This document shows positions 15,702-24,025 of a DNA stretch of 35,092 nt, piece after piece. The notes under the pieces were generated by a model. It ran no database searches, was not told the DNA's origin, and saw only the letters and a list, made by a program, of their open reading frames with translations. A program made the translations under genes and the position numbers. Position 1 is the first letter of the stretch. Every line of letters begins with the position of its first letter. Source of the stretch: Actinomycetaceae bacterium (GTDB lineage: Bacteria; Actinomycetota; Actinomycetes; Actinomycetales; Actinomycetaceae); assembly GCA_030537795.1 (NCBI GenBank), contig JAUNVE010000019.1, forward strand, positions 1 through 35,092. Reading direction: 5' to 3'.

Positions 15702-17804
15702 CTAGGTACGTTCGAGCCAATTTGCTCGACTGTCGGCACGCTCAACTCTCTGTTTCAAGCCCGGATGCGCCTCCAAATGCGGATCCTTCGCGACAATCTC
15801 TTCGGCCACTGAGCGCGCTCGCTCAATAATGCGGGCATCGCGCACCACCCGCAGAGCCTTAAGAGAACTTGTCCGTCCGGACTGCGAATCGCCTAATACA
15901 TCACCTTCGCGGCGCAAATCCAAATCTGCTTCGGCGAGCTCAAAACCATCGCTGGTGGAAGCAAATACGCGCAGCCGTTTAAGGGAATCTTCGGCGGCGT
16001 TTTCACGATGAACAGCCATACAAACAGCCTGCTGGCCGCCGCGTCCTACACGGCCCCGCAACTGGTGAAGTTGCGACAGGCCAAACTGTTGCGCATCGAG
16101 GATAACCATCATGGAGGCCGCCTGAATATCGACTCCAACCTCGATGACTGTAGTTGTTACAAGAAGCTGATAGTTACCGGCATTGAAAGCATCAATAGTC
16201 CGAGCTTTTTCTTCTGCCGGCATCCGACCATGCAGCATGCCAATGGAGAGATGAGATAGCGTATTCAGTGCTGTGAGCTCGCGGTAGGTGTCTTCCACAT
16301 TCGCTAAGTCAGAATCATCTGACGTAGCTGTTTCGATGCGAGGAACAACCACAAATACGCGCCCACCGGATGCGATTTCCTCGGCAGCTCGTTGCCACAT
16401 CCGTTCCATCCACCGTTTATTGGCGGCGTCAACAACAAATGTCTCAACTGTTTTCCGTCCACTCGGAAGTTCGCGAATTGCGGTAATGTCGAGATCCCCG
16501 AATACGGTCATAGCAATTGTCCGCGGAATGGGAGTGGCAGTCATTGTCAGCAGGTGGGGAACAACCGCCAAACCTTCACGCAATTTCTCCCTTTGCGCTA
16601 CCCCAAAGCGATGCTGTTCATCAATCACGATAAGTCCTAAGCCGGTGAAATCCACAGTGCTTTGCAGCAGAGCGTGAGTTCCAACAAATATGGCGGGCTG
16701 AGCCATACTGGCGAGTTCCTGCACCTTCTTTCGCGTCAAGGTAGCACTGGAACCGGTGAGCAACTCGACGGGAACAGGCAACATCCGCCTTAGGGACCGT
16801 GCGTGTTGTTCAGCAAGTACTTCAGTGGGTGCCAGCAGTGCCGCCTGATAACCGGCATCGACGACGGCTGTCATGGCTAGTCCAGCCACCACGGTTTTGC
16901 CTGCCCCCACGTCAGCCTGGAGGAGCCTTTGCATCGGGTGAGGGCGTGACATATCCGTAAGAATCTGCCGCAGTGCCTGATCCTGTCCGTCGGTCAAGGT
17001 AAAGGGTAGCTGGGAACGAGCCTCAGCAACCGCCGTGCCACCCTCTGTCGCAATAGCCGCAGCGGTGCGTGCATTCGCCTGGGCACGGCGAGCCAAGAGA
17101 GCAGTTTGTAATTCGAGAGCTTCTACCCACCGAAGTGTGGTCTTCGCCCGAGTCACATCCTCATCGGTACTCGGCTGGTGGATTTGCTTGAGCGCCGAAA
17201 GAAGTGGAATGAGGTCGAAACGCTTGCGAATTGCGTCGGTGAGAGGGTCGGATATGTCGGTTGCGCGCAGCAGATCGATGACGATGGCGGAGCTTTTAGC
17301 AATCAACCACGATGGGCATCGTGAGGAAGCCGCATAAATGGGGATGGGACGTAATGCTCGTTCAGCGGCCTGCGCATCATCCTCGAGGCCTTCAAATTCC
17401 GGATGTGTCAACTGGTGGCGACCTCGGTACAGCGAGATTTTACCTGCAAACAGGTGCTGCGAACCTGGTTGGAGCAACCGCTGGTGGACGGAAAGACGAC
17501 CCGGATGCTGCGCAAAAAAGGTAGCGTTAATGGTCCCAAAACCATCGGTGAGTTCAACCGATAAACGAACTCCACGTCGACGATTGGGAATCAGGTCGGC
17601 AGAGACGACCTGCGCCAGTAAAGTGACATCCTCCCCCTCATGCACCGAGGTAAGCGGAGTAAGCTTGCCCCAGTGCGCATATCGCCGAGGATAGTAATCA
17701 AGCAGTTCACCCACCGTTTTCAAACCGATGGACGCGAGTTTTTTGGCGGCCCCTTGTCCAACGACACGTTCAAGGGCGGTATCGATCAGCGCTGGAGTAT
17801 TCAT
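15702..17804 (-). CDS. recG: ATP-dependent DNA helicase RecG
   Basis: Helicase that remodels stalled replication forks and Holliday junctions. It has 700 aa: an N-terminal OB-fold wedge domain (about 1-200) and a superfamily-2 helicase core. Walker A is DVGAGKT (about 298-304), the DExH box is VIDEQHRFG (about 391-399), motif III is TMTATPIPRT, and the QLRGRVGRG box (motif VI) is in the second RecA-like domain. The C-terminal TRG region with DLDLRREGDVLG is present. The start overlaps the stop of the DAK2-like gene (ATGA), the normal actinobacterial arrangement. Confidence 0.96.
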   Translation of the reverse strand: MNTPALIDTALERVVGQGAAKKLASIGLKTVGELLDYYPRRYAHWGKLTPLTSVHEGEDVTLLAQVVSADLIPNRRRGVRLSVELTDGFGTINATFFAQHPGRLSVHQRLLQPGSQHLFAGKISLYRGRHQLTHPEFEGLEDDAQAAERALRPIPIYAASSRCPSWLIAKSSAIVIDLLRATDISDPLTDAIRKRFDLIPLLSALKQIHQPSTDEDVTRAKTTLRWVEALELQTALLARRAQANARTAAAIATEGGTAVAEARSQLPFTLTDGQDQALRQILTDMSRPHPMQRLLQADVGAGKTVVAGLAMTAVVDAGYQAALLAPTEVLAEQHARSLRRMLPVPVELLTGSSATLTRKKVQELASMAQPAIFVGTHALLQSTVDFTGLGLIVIDEQHRFGVAQREKLREGLAVVPHLLTMTATPIPRTIAMTVFGDLDITAIRELPSGRKTVETFVVDAANKRWMERMWQRAAEEIASGGRVFVVVPRIETATSDDSDLANVEDTYRELTALNTLSHLSIGMLHGRMPAEEKARTIDAFNAGNYQLLVTTTVIEVGVDIQAASMMVILDAQQFGLSQLHQLRGRVGRGGQQAVCMAVHRENAAEDSLKRLRVFASTSDGFELAEADLDLRREGDVLGDSQSGRTSSLKALRVVRDARIIERARSVAEEIVAKDPHLEAHPGLKQRVERADSRANWLERT

Positions 17805-19393
17805 CCGTTAATCAACACCACTTGCGCCGGCTCGCCAATAACGGTTTCAACCGAGACACCAGATTGGCGCACATCGAGGGCATGAGTAACCGTATCGACG
17901 ATTGCCGGTTGGGCACTTTCGCTTGCAAAGACGATGACGCGTTCGAGGCCGTATCCGATAAGTTGAACCAACTGATCGTAGAGAGAATCACCCAACTCGG
18001 AAATAGTGACGACCCGCCGCTTTGCCCGGTCGGTATTTGAGCGCAAAATATCGGCGGTCACTGCCGCGGTTCGCTCTCCCACCGAAGGCATGAATATTGG
18101 CGCACATTCAGCTGCGCATACATTCACCGCCGCATCTGAAAAAGGCTCTTTGCCCCATACCACAGTCACCGAATCGTTTTCCTCCACCAATGCCCGGGCA
18201 CGCTCTCCCACCCGTAGAGCTTCCTCATCAGCAGGTAACACGAGGGATACCCCAGCCGGTGCCGAACGCATGAGTTCCCCGATGAGTACGGCATCTTGTG
18301 TGCCCGGGTTGAGAACAACATGGGCACCCGTGGAAGCCACCTCGTGAAGGAAATACGTGTCCCTGAGCAACGCAATGACTCGAACCGTATCGGGGCGCTG
18401 CCACGTGGGTCGTGACAGGTAGAGAACACCGGATGATTCCTGTTGTACCGCGAGTTCATCGTGGCCGATGAGTTCACCGTAGCGCGCATCTTTAATCACA
18501 CAGTTACGCACCCAACCGCGTCCGGGTAGGACTGATGTTGGTGCGGATGTGTCGATATGGAAGCGCCACGACCCCATGCCCAGTAAATCGGTGGTCCCCG
18601 AAACGGAATAACGCGCTCCCCTATCGTTGAGCAAGGCAAGGAAATCGGCGTGGTCTTCCACCGCATAATCGACGCGGAAATCGACGCTGAATTCTGCGCC
18701 GGGAACCGGTTCATTAGCCTCCAGCGGCTTACGGGTAGCGGTCATTGAAAGATCACGTAGCATTTGTGCGACTACCTCGAGGGCGTGCGCATTATCTTCA
18801 TACTGCGAATGCAACGCCGCAAGCATTACTGTCAATACAGCGGCACCGGGATTCACCCACCCAACCGTCATATCGATGAGCGCACTCTGGCTTTCCATCG
18901 ATGCCTCACCGATTAGTACGCGAGCAGAATCGATGGGATCCGCGGTTTTTTCAGCGACGGTTCGGGAAGCTTCGGCCATGGCGATGAGTTCTTTAGCCGG
19001 GTGAGAAAACCCGCTCTTTATAGTCTCCGGCAGGCTGCTGAGAAAGGCCCGCAAGTCTATGGGGCGGATAGCTGATGCGCTAACGTTATCCGCCAAAGCG
19101 TCTAATACGAGGGCGATCAGCATACCGACGTGACCGACGGCTCCAGTTCTCGCATAGAGCGCACACGCGGTCAGCACAGTAGCGGCATGTGAACGATCGA
19201 TATCGGCTTCCGCTAGCAGTCTGGTCACCGTTGTCACTGTCCGAAATGCATTAGTACCGGCGTCGAAGTCGGCGCCCTGAAGCGCATTGAGATCATCAAG
19301 CATAGGAGCTAGCGTCTCCAGACTATCGGTCACATCAGCAATAAATGACACGATGTCAGTGCCCGTCAGGTTGGCTCGCGCAGTAGAGGTCAT
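17801..19393 (-). CDS. DAK2/FakA-like protein with degenerate kinase motifs
   Basis: It has 530 aa and sits between rpmB and recG, where actinobacteria normally carry a DAK2-domain protein related to fatty-acid kinase FakA. The domain is weakly conserved. The usual PDGDTGTN motif reads ADFDAGTN (41-48), so both metal-binding aspartates (D42, D44) and GTN survive. The second motif GARGNSGVI has become ARTGAVGHVG (81-90). The C-terminal half is FakA-like: GAHVVLNPGTQDAVLIGEL matches the segment that follows the catalytic part in FakA. Kinase activity is therefore doubtful; a fatty-acid-binding or scaffold role is possible. It is the first gene of the long operon, with its ATG directly preceded by AATATAGGGGT. 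Confidence 0.7.
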   Translation of the reverse strand: MTSTARANLTGTDIVSFIADVTDSLETLAPMLDDLNALQGADFDAGTNAFRTVTTVTRLLAEADIDRSHAATVLTACALYARTGAVGHVGMLIALVLDALADNVSASAIRPIDLRAFLSSLPETIKSGFSHPAKELIAMAEASRTVAEKTADPIDSARVLIGEASMESQSALIDMTVGWVNPGAAVLTVMLAALHSQYEDNAHALEVVAQMLRDLSMTATRKPLEANEPVPGAEFSVDFRVDYAVEDHADFLALLNDRGARYSVSGTTDLLGMGSWRFHIDTSAPTSVLPGRGWVRNCVIKDARYGELIGHDELAVQQESSGVLYLSRPTWQRPDTVRVIALLRDTYFLHEVASTGAHVVLNPGTQDAVLIGELMRSAPAGVSLVLPADEEALRVGERARALVEENDSVTVVWGKEPFSDAAVNVCAAECAPIFMPSVGERTAAVTADILRSNTDRAKRRVVTISELGDSLYDQLVQLIGYGLERVIVFASESAQPAIVDTVTHALDVRQSGVSVETVIGEPAQVVLING

Positions 19394-19403
19394 ACCCCTA
19401 TAT

Positions 19404-19428
19404 TCTCACGTTGTTATCCAGCGTGAGA
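19404..19428. repeat. 7-bp dyad upstream of the DAK2-like gene
   Basis: TCTCACG (19404-19410) and CGTGAGA (19422-19428) flank 11 bases, only 10 bp upstream of the start codon. It overlaps the likely promoter, so it may be an operator, or a small hairpin if transcribed. Confidence 0.4.
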
Positions 19429-19459
19429 GACACCAATGAATACGCCGACCGCGGACGAT

Positions 19460-19474
19460 GAATGTGTCACATTC
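19460..19474. repeat. 15-bp perfect palindrome between divergent genes
   Basis: GAATGTG-T-CACATTC, with one central base. It lies in the 260-bp space between the divergent DAK2-like gene and rpmB, where a regulator could act on either. The regulator is not known. Confidence 0.4.
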
Positions 19475-19498
19475 GACACCCGATTGAGACGGGAACAG

Positions 19499-19606
19499 TT
19501 GGAATAACGGCGCCTCGTCCGATACGCTATACAGGTTGCCTGTGGTGTGCATTTATAGCTCACACACAGGGGTGATCTCGATACCGCACGCCTGTCGCGG
19601 TAGAAT
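19499..19606 (+). promoter_or_regulatory. Candidate promoters and hairpin upstream of rpmB
   Basis: One promoter candidate is TTGGAA (19499-19504), 18 bases, TACGCT (19523-19528). A second, nearer -10 is TAGAAT (19601-19606) without a good -35. Between them a hairpin can form: CCTGTGGTGTG (19539-19549) pairs with CACACACAGG (19561-19570) with one bulge. If the upstream promoter is used, this hairpin lies in the 5' leader of rpmB. Confidence 0.4.
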
Positions 19607-19653
19607 GGTCACGCATTTCATTGGATGAGCAATCAAGAATCGGAGATACGACC

Positions 19654-19845
19654 GTGGCTTCTAAGTGCGACGTCTGTGGCAAAGGACCCGGGTTCGGGAA
19701 GAGCGTTTCGCACTCCCACGTGCGAACCAATCGTCGTTGGAACCCCAACATTCAGCGAGTACGCGCATTGGTAAATGGCACTCCTAAGCGTCTCAACGTG
19801 TGTACTACCTGCATTAAGAGTGAACGTTTCGAGCGCCATATCTAA
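19654..19845 (+). CDS. rpmB: 50S ribosomal protein L28
   Basis: Large-subunit ribosomal protein, 63 aa from the GTG at 19654, which has GGAG eight bases upstream; the longer frame beginning with TTG at 19621 is not needed. The start (M)[14 protein letters not shown] is diagnostic. Four cysteines (CDVC at 5-8, CTTC at 50-53) make this the zinc-ribbon (C+) form. Many actinobacteria carry a second, cysteine-free copy used in zinc starvation; none is in the window. Confidence 0.95.
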   Translation: MASKCDVCGKGPGFGKSVSHSHVRTNRRWNPNIQRVRALVNGTPKRLNVCTTCIKSERFERHI

Positions 19846-19872
19846 GATCGCTCGTTTCCTCGTACACGATAT

Positions 19873-19897
19873 ACCGCCCCGTTGTTTTCGGGGCGGT
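19873..19897. terminator. Bidirectional terminator between rpmB and thiL
   Basis: ACCGCCCCG (19873-19881) pairs with CGGGGCGGT (19889-19897) around a seven-base T-rich loop. A short TT follows on the plus strand, so it suits rpmB best, but it also lies downstream of thiL. Confidence 0.75.
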
Positions 19898-19944
19898 TTC
19901 GTCATGTAGCGGTTAGCGTGTCTACCAGGTCGATGCGGATGGCG

Positions 19945-20922
19945 CTATGAGCGAAAATGATCCCATCCGCCCACCCGAAGAATGTGCCCATCAAAACGCA
20001 CGGAAGGCTTGTAACCGTCACCGAGGGCTGTAACCGAGCCGATTTCTCTAAACGGTTGCGGTAAGACGGTATCGGGAGGGAAACAGGCAAGCATGCCGTG
20101 ATCCTCTCCTCCATTGAGCACCCAGTCCCAGGCATCTGCGCCGGTAGCCTGAGCCGCATTGACCAAGGTGTGCACATCGCGTTGCAAGAGGTTTGGATGC
20201 AATTCCATATTAACTTGGGAGCTTTTAGCCATGCGCGCCAGATCTGTACTGAGACCATCCGAAACATCCATCATGGCATGAGCTCCGTCGCGTGCCGCAA
20301 TTACGCCGGCGTCCAAGGGCGGTTCCGGGCGGCGGAAGACCGATACCATCGGATACCACTGTCCGAGTTCTTCGGGCGCGTGCAGGTGTGGGGGTGCTAC
20401 GCCCTCCGAAAGTAGTGCGTATCCGGCTGCCGAATAACCGAGTGTGCCCGCGATGGCGATAGTATCTCCCGGCAGAGCCCCGGACCGCAGAATACTGCCG
20501 TAGGGCGCGTAGCCGAAAGCCGTGACAGAAATGACGAATAAGTCGCCGCTAGAAATATCTCCACCCACAACACCTGCGCCGGTAGGTTCAACTTCGGCTC
20601 CAAAACCACGGACGACGTCGAGTAGCCAGTCAATCTCAAGTTCGGGTGGAATGACTAGTGAAACAACTAGCGCCGTAGGATAACCTCCCTGGCCGGCTAT
20701 ATCGGCGAGATTCTGCGCGGCGGCACGGCGCCCAATTTCTGAAGGAGCCGACCACTGTCGGTTGAAGTGGCGACCGTCAACAAGCACATCGGTTGTCACA
20801 AGATAGGATTTTTCAGGAGCGGCAATTTGTGCGCAATCATCCCCCGAACCAACCAGCGTACGTTGCCCCACAGGTAAGAATTCACGCATCTTCTCGATTA
20901 GGGTATCTTCCGTCCACGCCAT
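19945..20922 (-). CDS. thiL: Thiamine-monophosphate kinase
   Basis: Phosphorylates thiamine monophosphate to the cofactor thiamine diphosphate. It has 325 aa, normal for the family, in the PurM/AIR-synthase fold. Metal/ATP motifs GSGDDCA (about 26-32), TTDVLVDGRHF (about 43-53) and VGGDISSGDLF (about 118-128) are intact, and a glycine-rich GTLGYSAAG segment follows. It starts two bases after the rRNA methyltransferase gene, so it is the last member of the infC operon. No thiamine riboswitch is seen before it, so its expression probably follows the ribosomal operon. Confidence 0.94.
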   Translation of the reverse strand: MAWTEDTLIEKMREFLPVGQRTLVGSGDDCAQIAAPEKSYLVTTDVLVDGRHFNRQWSAPSEIGRRAAAQNLADIAGQGGYPTALVVSLVIPPELEIDWLLDVVRGFGAEVEPTGAGVVGGDISSGDLFVISVTAFGYAPYGSILRSGALPGDTIAIAGTLGYSAAGYALLSEGVAPPHLHAPEELGQWYPMVSVFRRPEPPLDAGVIAARDGAHAMMDVSDGLSTDLARMAKSSQVNMELHPNLLQRDVHTLVNAAQATGADAWDWVLNGGEDHGMLACFPPDTVLPQPFREIGSVTALGDGYKPSVRFDGHILRVGGWDHFRS

Positions 20923-20924
20923 AG

Positions 20925-21770
20925 TTATCCCAATCGTTGACGAGCTTGTGCAGTTGCGAACATACAGACTGCGGCGGCGGCAGATACGTTGAGTGATTCA
21001 GCGTGTCCCGCCATGGGAATAGACACCAGATAGTCGAGAAGATCAGTATCGATCCGCTCAAAGCCATGTGACTCATTGCCAAAAACCCAGGCGGTTGGGG
21101 CGGCGAGGTCAATATTCTCCAGACCATCTTGGGCCGCAAACAGATCGATCGATCCGTGGCCATCCGCTCCCAACACAGTCATCGAGCGCGCTCGAGCCCA
21201 TTCGATAACTTCATCAAAACCAACTCCCACAATCGTAGGCAGATGAAATACACTGCCGGCCGAGGCGCGCACCACCTTTGGTGATGTTGGATCCACCGTT
21301 CCCGCGCACGCAACGACCGCATCAGCACCAGCAGCATCGGCAATACGGATGATTGTTCCGGCGTTACCGGGATCTTGCGTTTGCGTCAGCACACACACAA
21401 ACGACCAGTCTAGACGCGGCAAACCGTCGGTGCGAAAATCGTTTACAACCGCAGCGACTCCCTGACAATCTGCCGAAATCGCCCGAGCCACCTCATCCGT
21501 CATCGGGTGCACCCATCGAGTAGCGGACTGTGCCTGTGCAACCAACTGCGGATGGCGTTCCCAAGCCGTTTCAGAAATATACACGTCGACGAGATCGTCA
21601 CCGCAGAAACGGACGGCCTCGGTGACAGCTTGTGGGCCCTCCACCAAAAGTCTCCCGGTACGCTTACGCGCAGAACGCCCGGCCAGCGCCGCCACCTGGC
21701 GGATCCTATCCGCGCGGGGATTGGCAAGCGTAGCCGGGCGTTTGCTACCGGGCTGTTCGACAGCCGTCAT
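20925..21770 (-). CDS. SpoU/TrmH-family RNA 2'-O-methyltransferase
   Basis: AdoMet-dependent ribose methyltransferase with the trefoil-knot (SPOUT) fold, 281 aa. There is an N-terminal substrate-binding part (about 20-110). The three family motifs follow: QDPGNAGTIIR (132-142), VFGNESHG (229-236) and IPMAGHAESLNVSAA (251-265). These place the catalytic asparagine/arginine and the AdoMet-binding knot. This location, just after rplT, is typical for actinobacterial 23S rRNA methyltransferases annotated as TrmH/RlmB/TsnR-like. The target nucleotide cannot be told. It starts three bases after the rplT stop. Confidence 0.92.
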   Translation of the reverse strand: MTAVEQPGSKRPATLANPRADRIRQVAALAGRSARKRTGRLLVEGPQAVTEAVRFCGDDLVDVYISETAWERHPQLVAQAQSATRWVHPMTDEVARAISADCQGVAAVVNDFRTDGLPRLDWSFVCVLTQTQDPGNAGTIIRIADAAGADAVVACAGTVDPTSPKVVRASAGSVFHLPTIVGVGFDEVIEWARARSMTVLGADGHGSIDLFAAQDGLENIDLAAPTAWVFGNESHGFERIDTDLLDYLVSIPMAGHAESLNVSAAAAVCMFATAQARQRLG

Positions 21771-21773
21771 AAG

Positions 21774-22157
21774 TTATTTCTTCGCCGGAGCGTTAACGTC
21801 TTCTGGTAGAGCTTTACGAGCGACCTCCACAAGTGCGGTGAATGCCGCCGGATCGGTTACTGCCAGCTCGGAAAGCATGCGACGATCAACCTCGACGCCA
21901 GCCAGGTTCAGCCCCTGGATAAAACGGTTGTAGGTCATGCCGTTTTCGCGTGCCGCGGCGTTAATACGCTGGATCCACAGACGACGGAAATCGCGTTTGC
22001 GGGTGCGGCGATCGCGGTAGGAATACACCATCGAGTGGGTAACCTGTTCCTTCGCCTTACGGTACAGGCGGGAACGTTGTCCGCGGTATCCTGATGCGCG
22101 ATCGAGTACGACGCGACGCTTCTTACGAGCGTTAACTGACCTCTTTACACGTGCCAT
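21774..22157 (-). CDS. rplT: 50S ribosomal protein L20
   Basis: Early-assembly 23S rRNA-binding protein, 127 aa. The start [15 protein letters not shown] and the internal [16 protein letters not shown] are diagnostic. It forms the conserved operon infC-rpmI-rplT, 35 bp after rpmI. In several bacteria L20 represses this operon at the RNA level; whether it does here is unknown. Confidence 0.97.
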   Translation of the reverse strand: MARVKRSVNARKKRRVVLDRASGYRGQRSRLYRKAKEQVTHSMVYSYRDRRTRKRDFRRLWIQRINAAARENGMTYNRFIQGLNLAGVEVDRRMLSELAVTDPAAFTALVEVARKALPEDVNAPAKK

Positions 22158-22192
22158 GAAAGCCTCCTGAATAAAGTTTGTAAAAGTATGGG

Positions 22193-22387
22193 TTACATTC
22201 CCAAAAGGCGACGAACGTTCTTCTGATCTGCTTTCGCAACCTGCTGGTCTCGCGAAAGACGGCGAGTACGCTTCGAAGGCTTGTGCTCGAGCAGGTGGCG
22301 TTTACCAGCCCGCTCACGCATAATCTTGCCGCTTCCGGTCACACGGAAACGCTTTTTGGCACCAGAGTGCGTCTTATTCTTCGACAT
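22193..22387 (-). CDS. rpmI: 50S ribosomal protein L35
   Basis: Small, very basic ribosomal protein of 64 aa. [21 protein letters not shown] and the following [14 protein letters not shown] segment are typical of L35. It lies 38 bp after infC and 35 bp before rplT in the standard order. Confidence 0.96.
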   Translation of the reverse strand: MSKNKTHSGAKKRFRVTGSGKIMRERAGKRHLLEHKPSKRTRRLSRDQQVAKADQKNVRRLLGM

Positions 22388-22425
22388 GTTCGTTTTCCTT
22401 AGTTTTGTTGCGCAGCGACTGTGTT

Positions 22426-23043
22426 TTACAGACCCTTATTGCGACTATCTCGTGCAGTGCGTTCGGCTTGGCGGTCGCGTTTAGCGGCACGCTCTGCTTC
22501 CCGGCGTTTGCGCTGCTCATTCTTGGCATCCGATTTTTTGCGAGTCGGAGCCAAAACCATCGTCATATTTCGGCCATCTTGACGGGGGGCAGATTCAACT
22601 GTTCCCAGTTCGGTCACATCTTCTGCTAAGCGTTGAAGCAGTCGGATCCCCATCTCGGGACGTGACTGTTCGCGGCCGCGGAACATAATCATGACTTTGA
22701 CCTTGTCTCCACCGCGGAGGAACCGCTCAACGTGGCCCTTCTTGGTCTCGTAATCGTGATCGTCGATCTTGAGGCGGAAACGAATTTCCTTCAAGACGGT
22801 ATTTGCTTGATTACGTCGCGCATCCCGAGCCTTTTGGGCGGCTTCATACTTGTACTTGCCGTAGTCCATCAGCTTTGCGACGGGAGGTCGCGCGTTGGGG
22901 GCAACCTCGACGAGGTCGAGGCCGGCCTCATCAGCTAACCGGAGGGCGTCCTCAACTCGGACAACACCTACTTGTTCACCTTCGGGTCCCACAAGTCGTA
23001 CTTCTGGAACACGGATTCGGTCATTAACACGAGGCTCGTTGAT
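22426..23043 (-). CDS. infC: Translation initiation factor IF-3 (AUC start)
   Basis: Binds the 30S subunit, prevents subunit joining and checks the start codon. I place the start at the ATC at 23041-23043: AAGGAG lies exactly six bases upstream and the product begins (M)[16 protein letters not shown], the usual IF-3 N-terminus, giving 206 aa. A longer frame from GTG at 23100 would be read from inside a terminator hairpin and has no ribosome binding site. Non-AUG starts are a hallmark of infC, because IF-3 represses its own translation by rejecting them. The N-domain with [21 protein letters not shown] and the C-domain with [10 protein letters not shown] are complete; the tail is Lys/Arg/Glu-rich and extended. 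A structured leader with an intrinsic terminator precedes it. Confidence 0.95.
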   Translation of the reverse strand: MNEPRVNDRIRVPEVRLVGPEGEQVGVVRVEDALRLADEAGLDLVEVAPNARPPVAKLMDYGKYKYEAAQKARDARRNQANTVLKEIRFRLKIDDHDYETKKGHVERFLRGGDKVKVMIMFRGREQSRPEMGIRLLQRLAEDVTELGTVESAPRQDGRNMTMVLAPTRKKSDAKNEQRKRREAERAAKRDRQAERTARDSRNKGL

Positions 23044-23081
23044 GAGCGGCTCCTTACTCTCGATATGATGGTTTTGACACG

Positions 23082-23112
23082 AAAAAAGCCTTCGCGTCAC
23101 GCACGCGAAGGC
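23082..23112 (-). terminator. Intrinsic terminator in the infC leader
   Basis: On the minus strand GCCTTCGCG pairs perfectly with CGCGAAGGC around a seven-base loop, followed at once by six T (23082-23087). This is the clearest classical terminator in the window, and it sits 38 bases before the infC start. Confidence 0.85.
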
Positions 23113-23120
23113 CCACTAAA

Positions 23121-23141
23121 CGTGACAATAGTATTGTCACG
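23121..23141. repeat. 21-bp perfect palindrome in the infC leader
   Basis: CGTGACAATA (23121-23130), one central base, TATTGTCACG (23132-23141). As RNA it could fold only into a hairpin with a strained loop; as DNA it is a strong operator-type dyad. Its minus-strand centre contains TACTAT, a possible -10. Confidence 0.7.
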
Positions 23142-23269
23142 AACCCGACTCCTGTGTCCCCTCAGGGGTTTCCCAGTTTAGCTGGTCGGAATCTAGGTGG
23201 GATTACTCCGCTTGCTAGTCCGCCACCGTAGTGACGGATGTCGAGGATGGCCTCGAACAGTTACCTATT

Positions 23270-23299
23270 ACCATAACAAATTCCCCTGCCGATCCCCAA
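23270..23299 (-). promoter_or_regulatory. Promoter of the infC-rpmI-rplT operon
   Basis: TTGGGG (minus strand, 23294-23299), 18-base spacer, TATGGT (23270-23275). It lies just after the stop of the SseB-domain gene, about 225 bp before infC. Confidence 0.5.
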
Positions 23300-23335
23300 T
23301 ACGCCTTTCTCCAGTCGCTATGGAATTAACCACAC

Positions 23336-24025
23336 TTACGCCAGATGCGCAGCAATTGGACGAAACTCCACTCTTTCGCAGGCGGTGGCCAGACGCGGCA
23401 GTTCACTCATTCGGTCCAATGCCGCCACTACCCGGCCACGTTGGCGTATCCCACGGGGATTGACGCCCACCATAATAATCTGAGTTGCGCCGGGCGAGGG
23501 AATAATAGATACGTAAGCGATAACATCATCTCGGAAATTTTCGAGCGCCGCTTTCAGCTCTTTGTCACGCCAGGGAGGTAACCACTGGTCACCGTGAGCA
23601 AGCGCATGAGTGGCGGGCCGCGGAATCCGCACGCCTTTCCCCTCACCATCGGGATCAATCACCAGGCGTCCCTCAGTTTCTGCGACGGCGATCATGGCCT
23701 GCTGATATCCCGGTATGGGAACCGGGCGCGCATTGGGATTCCAGTGCTGTAGTGCGTCAACGCTACTCATGGCGACAACGGCAGGGCCCTCTTCCGTATT
23801 GACCCGTAGCACGGAGGCCTTACACTCATCGCTTGACTCGACTATAGCCGGGGCGATTACTCTTTCCTGTGAGAGAGCGGCGACAAGTTGTACTAGGCGT
23901 TCGGCTTCGTCCTCGAGGCCCAGAGCTTTCGCGGTAAGTGGCAGTGTTTCACCACGGTCGTCAGAGCTACGCGTTTGGTTCAGGCGTGCCTGCAACGAAG
24001 CGAAGGAGTGTCCGCTAGCGCCCAC
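23336..24025 (-). CDS. SseB-domain protein
   Basis: Function unknown; resembles the SseB N-terminal-domain family that is often found after hisA/priA in actinobacteria. I choose the GTG at 24023-24025, preceded by GAGG with six-base spacing, giving 229 aa; the longer frame to 24109 would lie inside hisA. The conserved part runs through [20 protein letters not shown] and [16 protein letters not shown], where the family has its core. No membrane segment or signal peptide is seen. It overlaps the end of hisA by 11 bp, so it is the last gene of the histidine operon. Confidence 0.75.
   Translation of the reverse strand: MGASGHSFASLQARLNQTRSSDDRGETLPLTAKALGLEDEAERLVQLVAALSQERVIAPAIVESSDECKASVLRVNTEEGPAVVAMSSVDALQHWNPNARPVPIPGYQQAMIAVAETEGRLVIDPDGEGKGVRIPRPATHALAHGDQWLPPWRDKELKAALENFRDDVIAYVSIIPSPGATQIIMVGVNPRGIRQRGRVVAALDRMSELPRLATACERVEFRPIAAHLA

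Larger units (their letters stand above)
23044..23264 (-). promoter_or_regulatory. Structured infC leader, probable attenuator
   Basis: About 220 nt from the predicted start of transcription to the ATC codon. In minus-strand order it can form: TCGAGG-N4-CCTCGA (23241-23256); CCAG-N5-CTGG (23173-23185); CCCC-TGA-GGGG (23158-23168); a 21-bp palindrome (23121-23141); and an intrinsic terminator (23082-23112). The terminator lies before the start codon of infC, so full-length mRNA needs read-through or antitermination. L20- or ribosome-dependent control is known for this operon elsewhere; the signal here is not known. Confidence 0.65.

Noticed and set aside
23044-23100. infC starting at GTG 23100
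   Set aside because: That codon lies within the terminator stem and has no ribosome binding site; the ATC at 23043 has an ideal one and gives the usual N-terminus.
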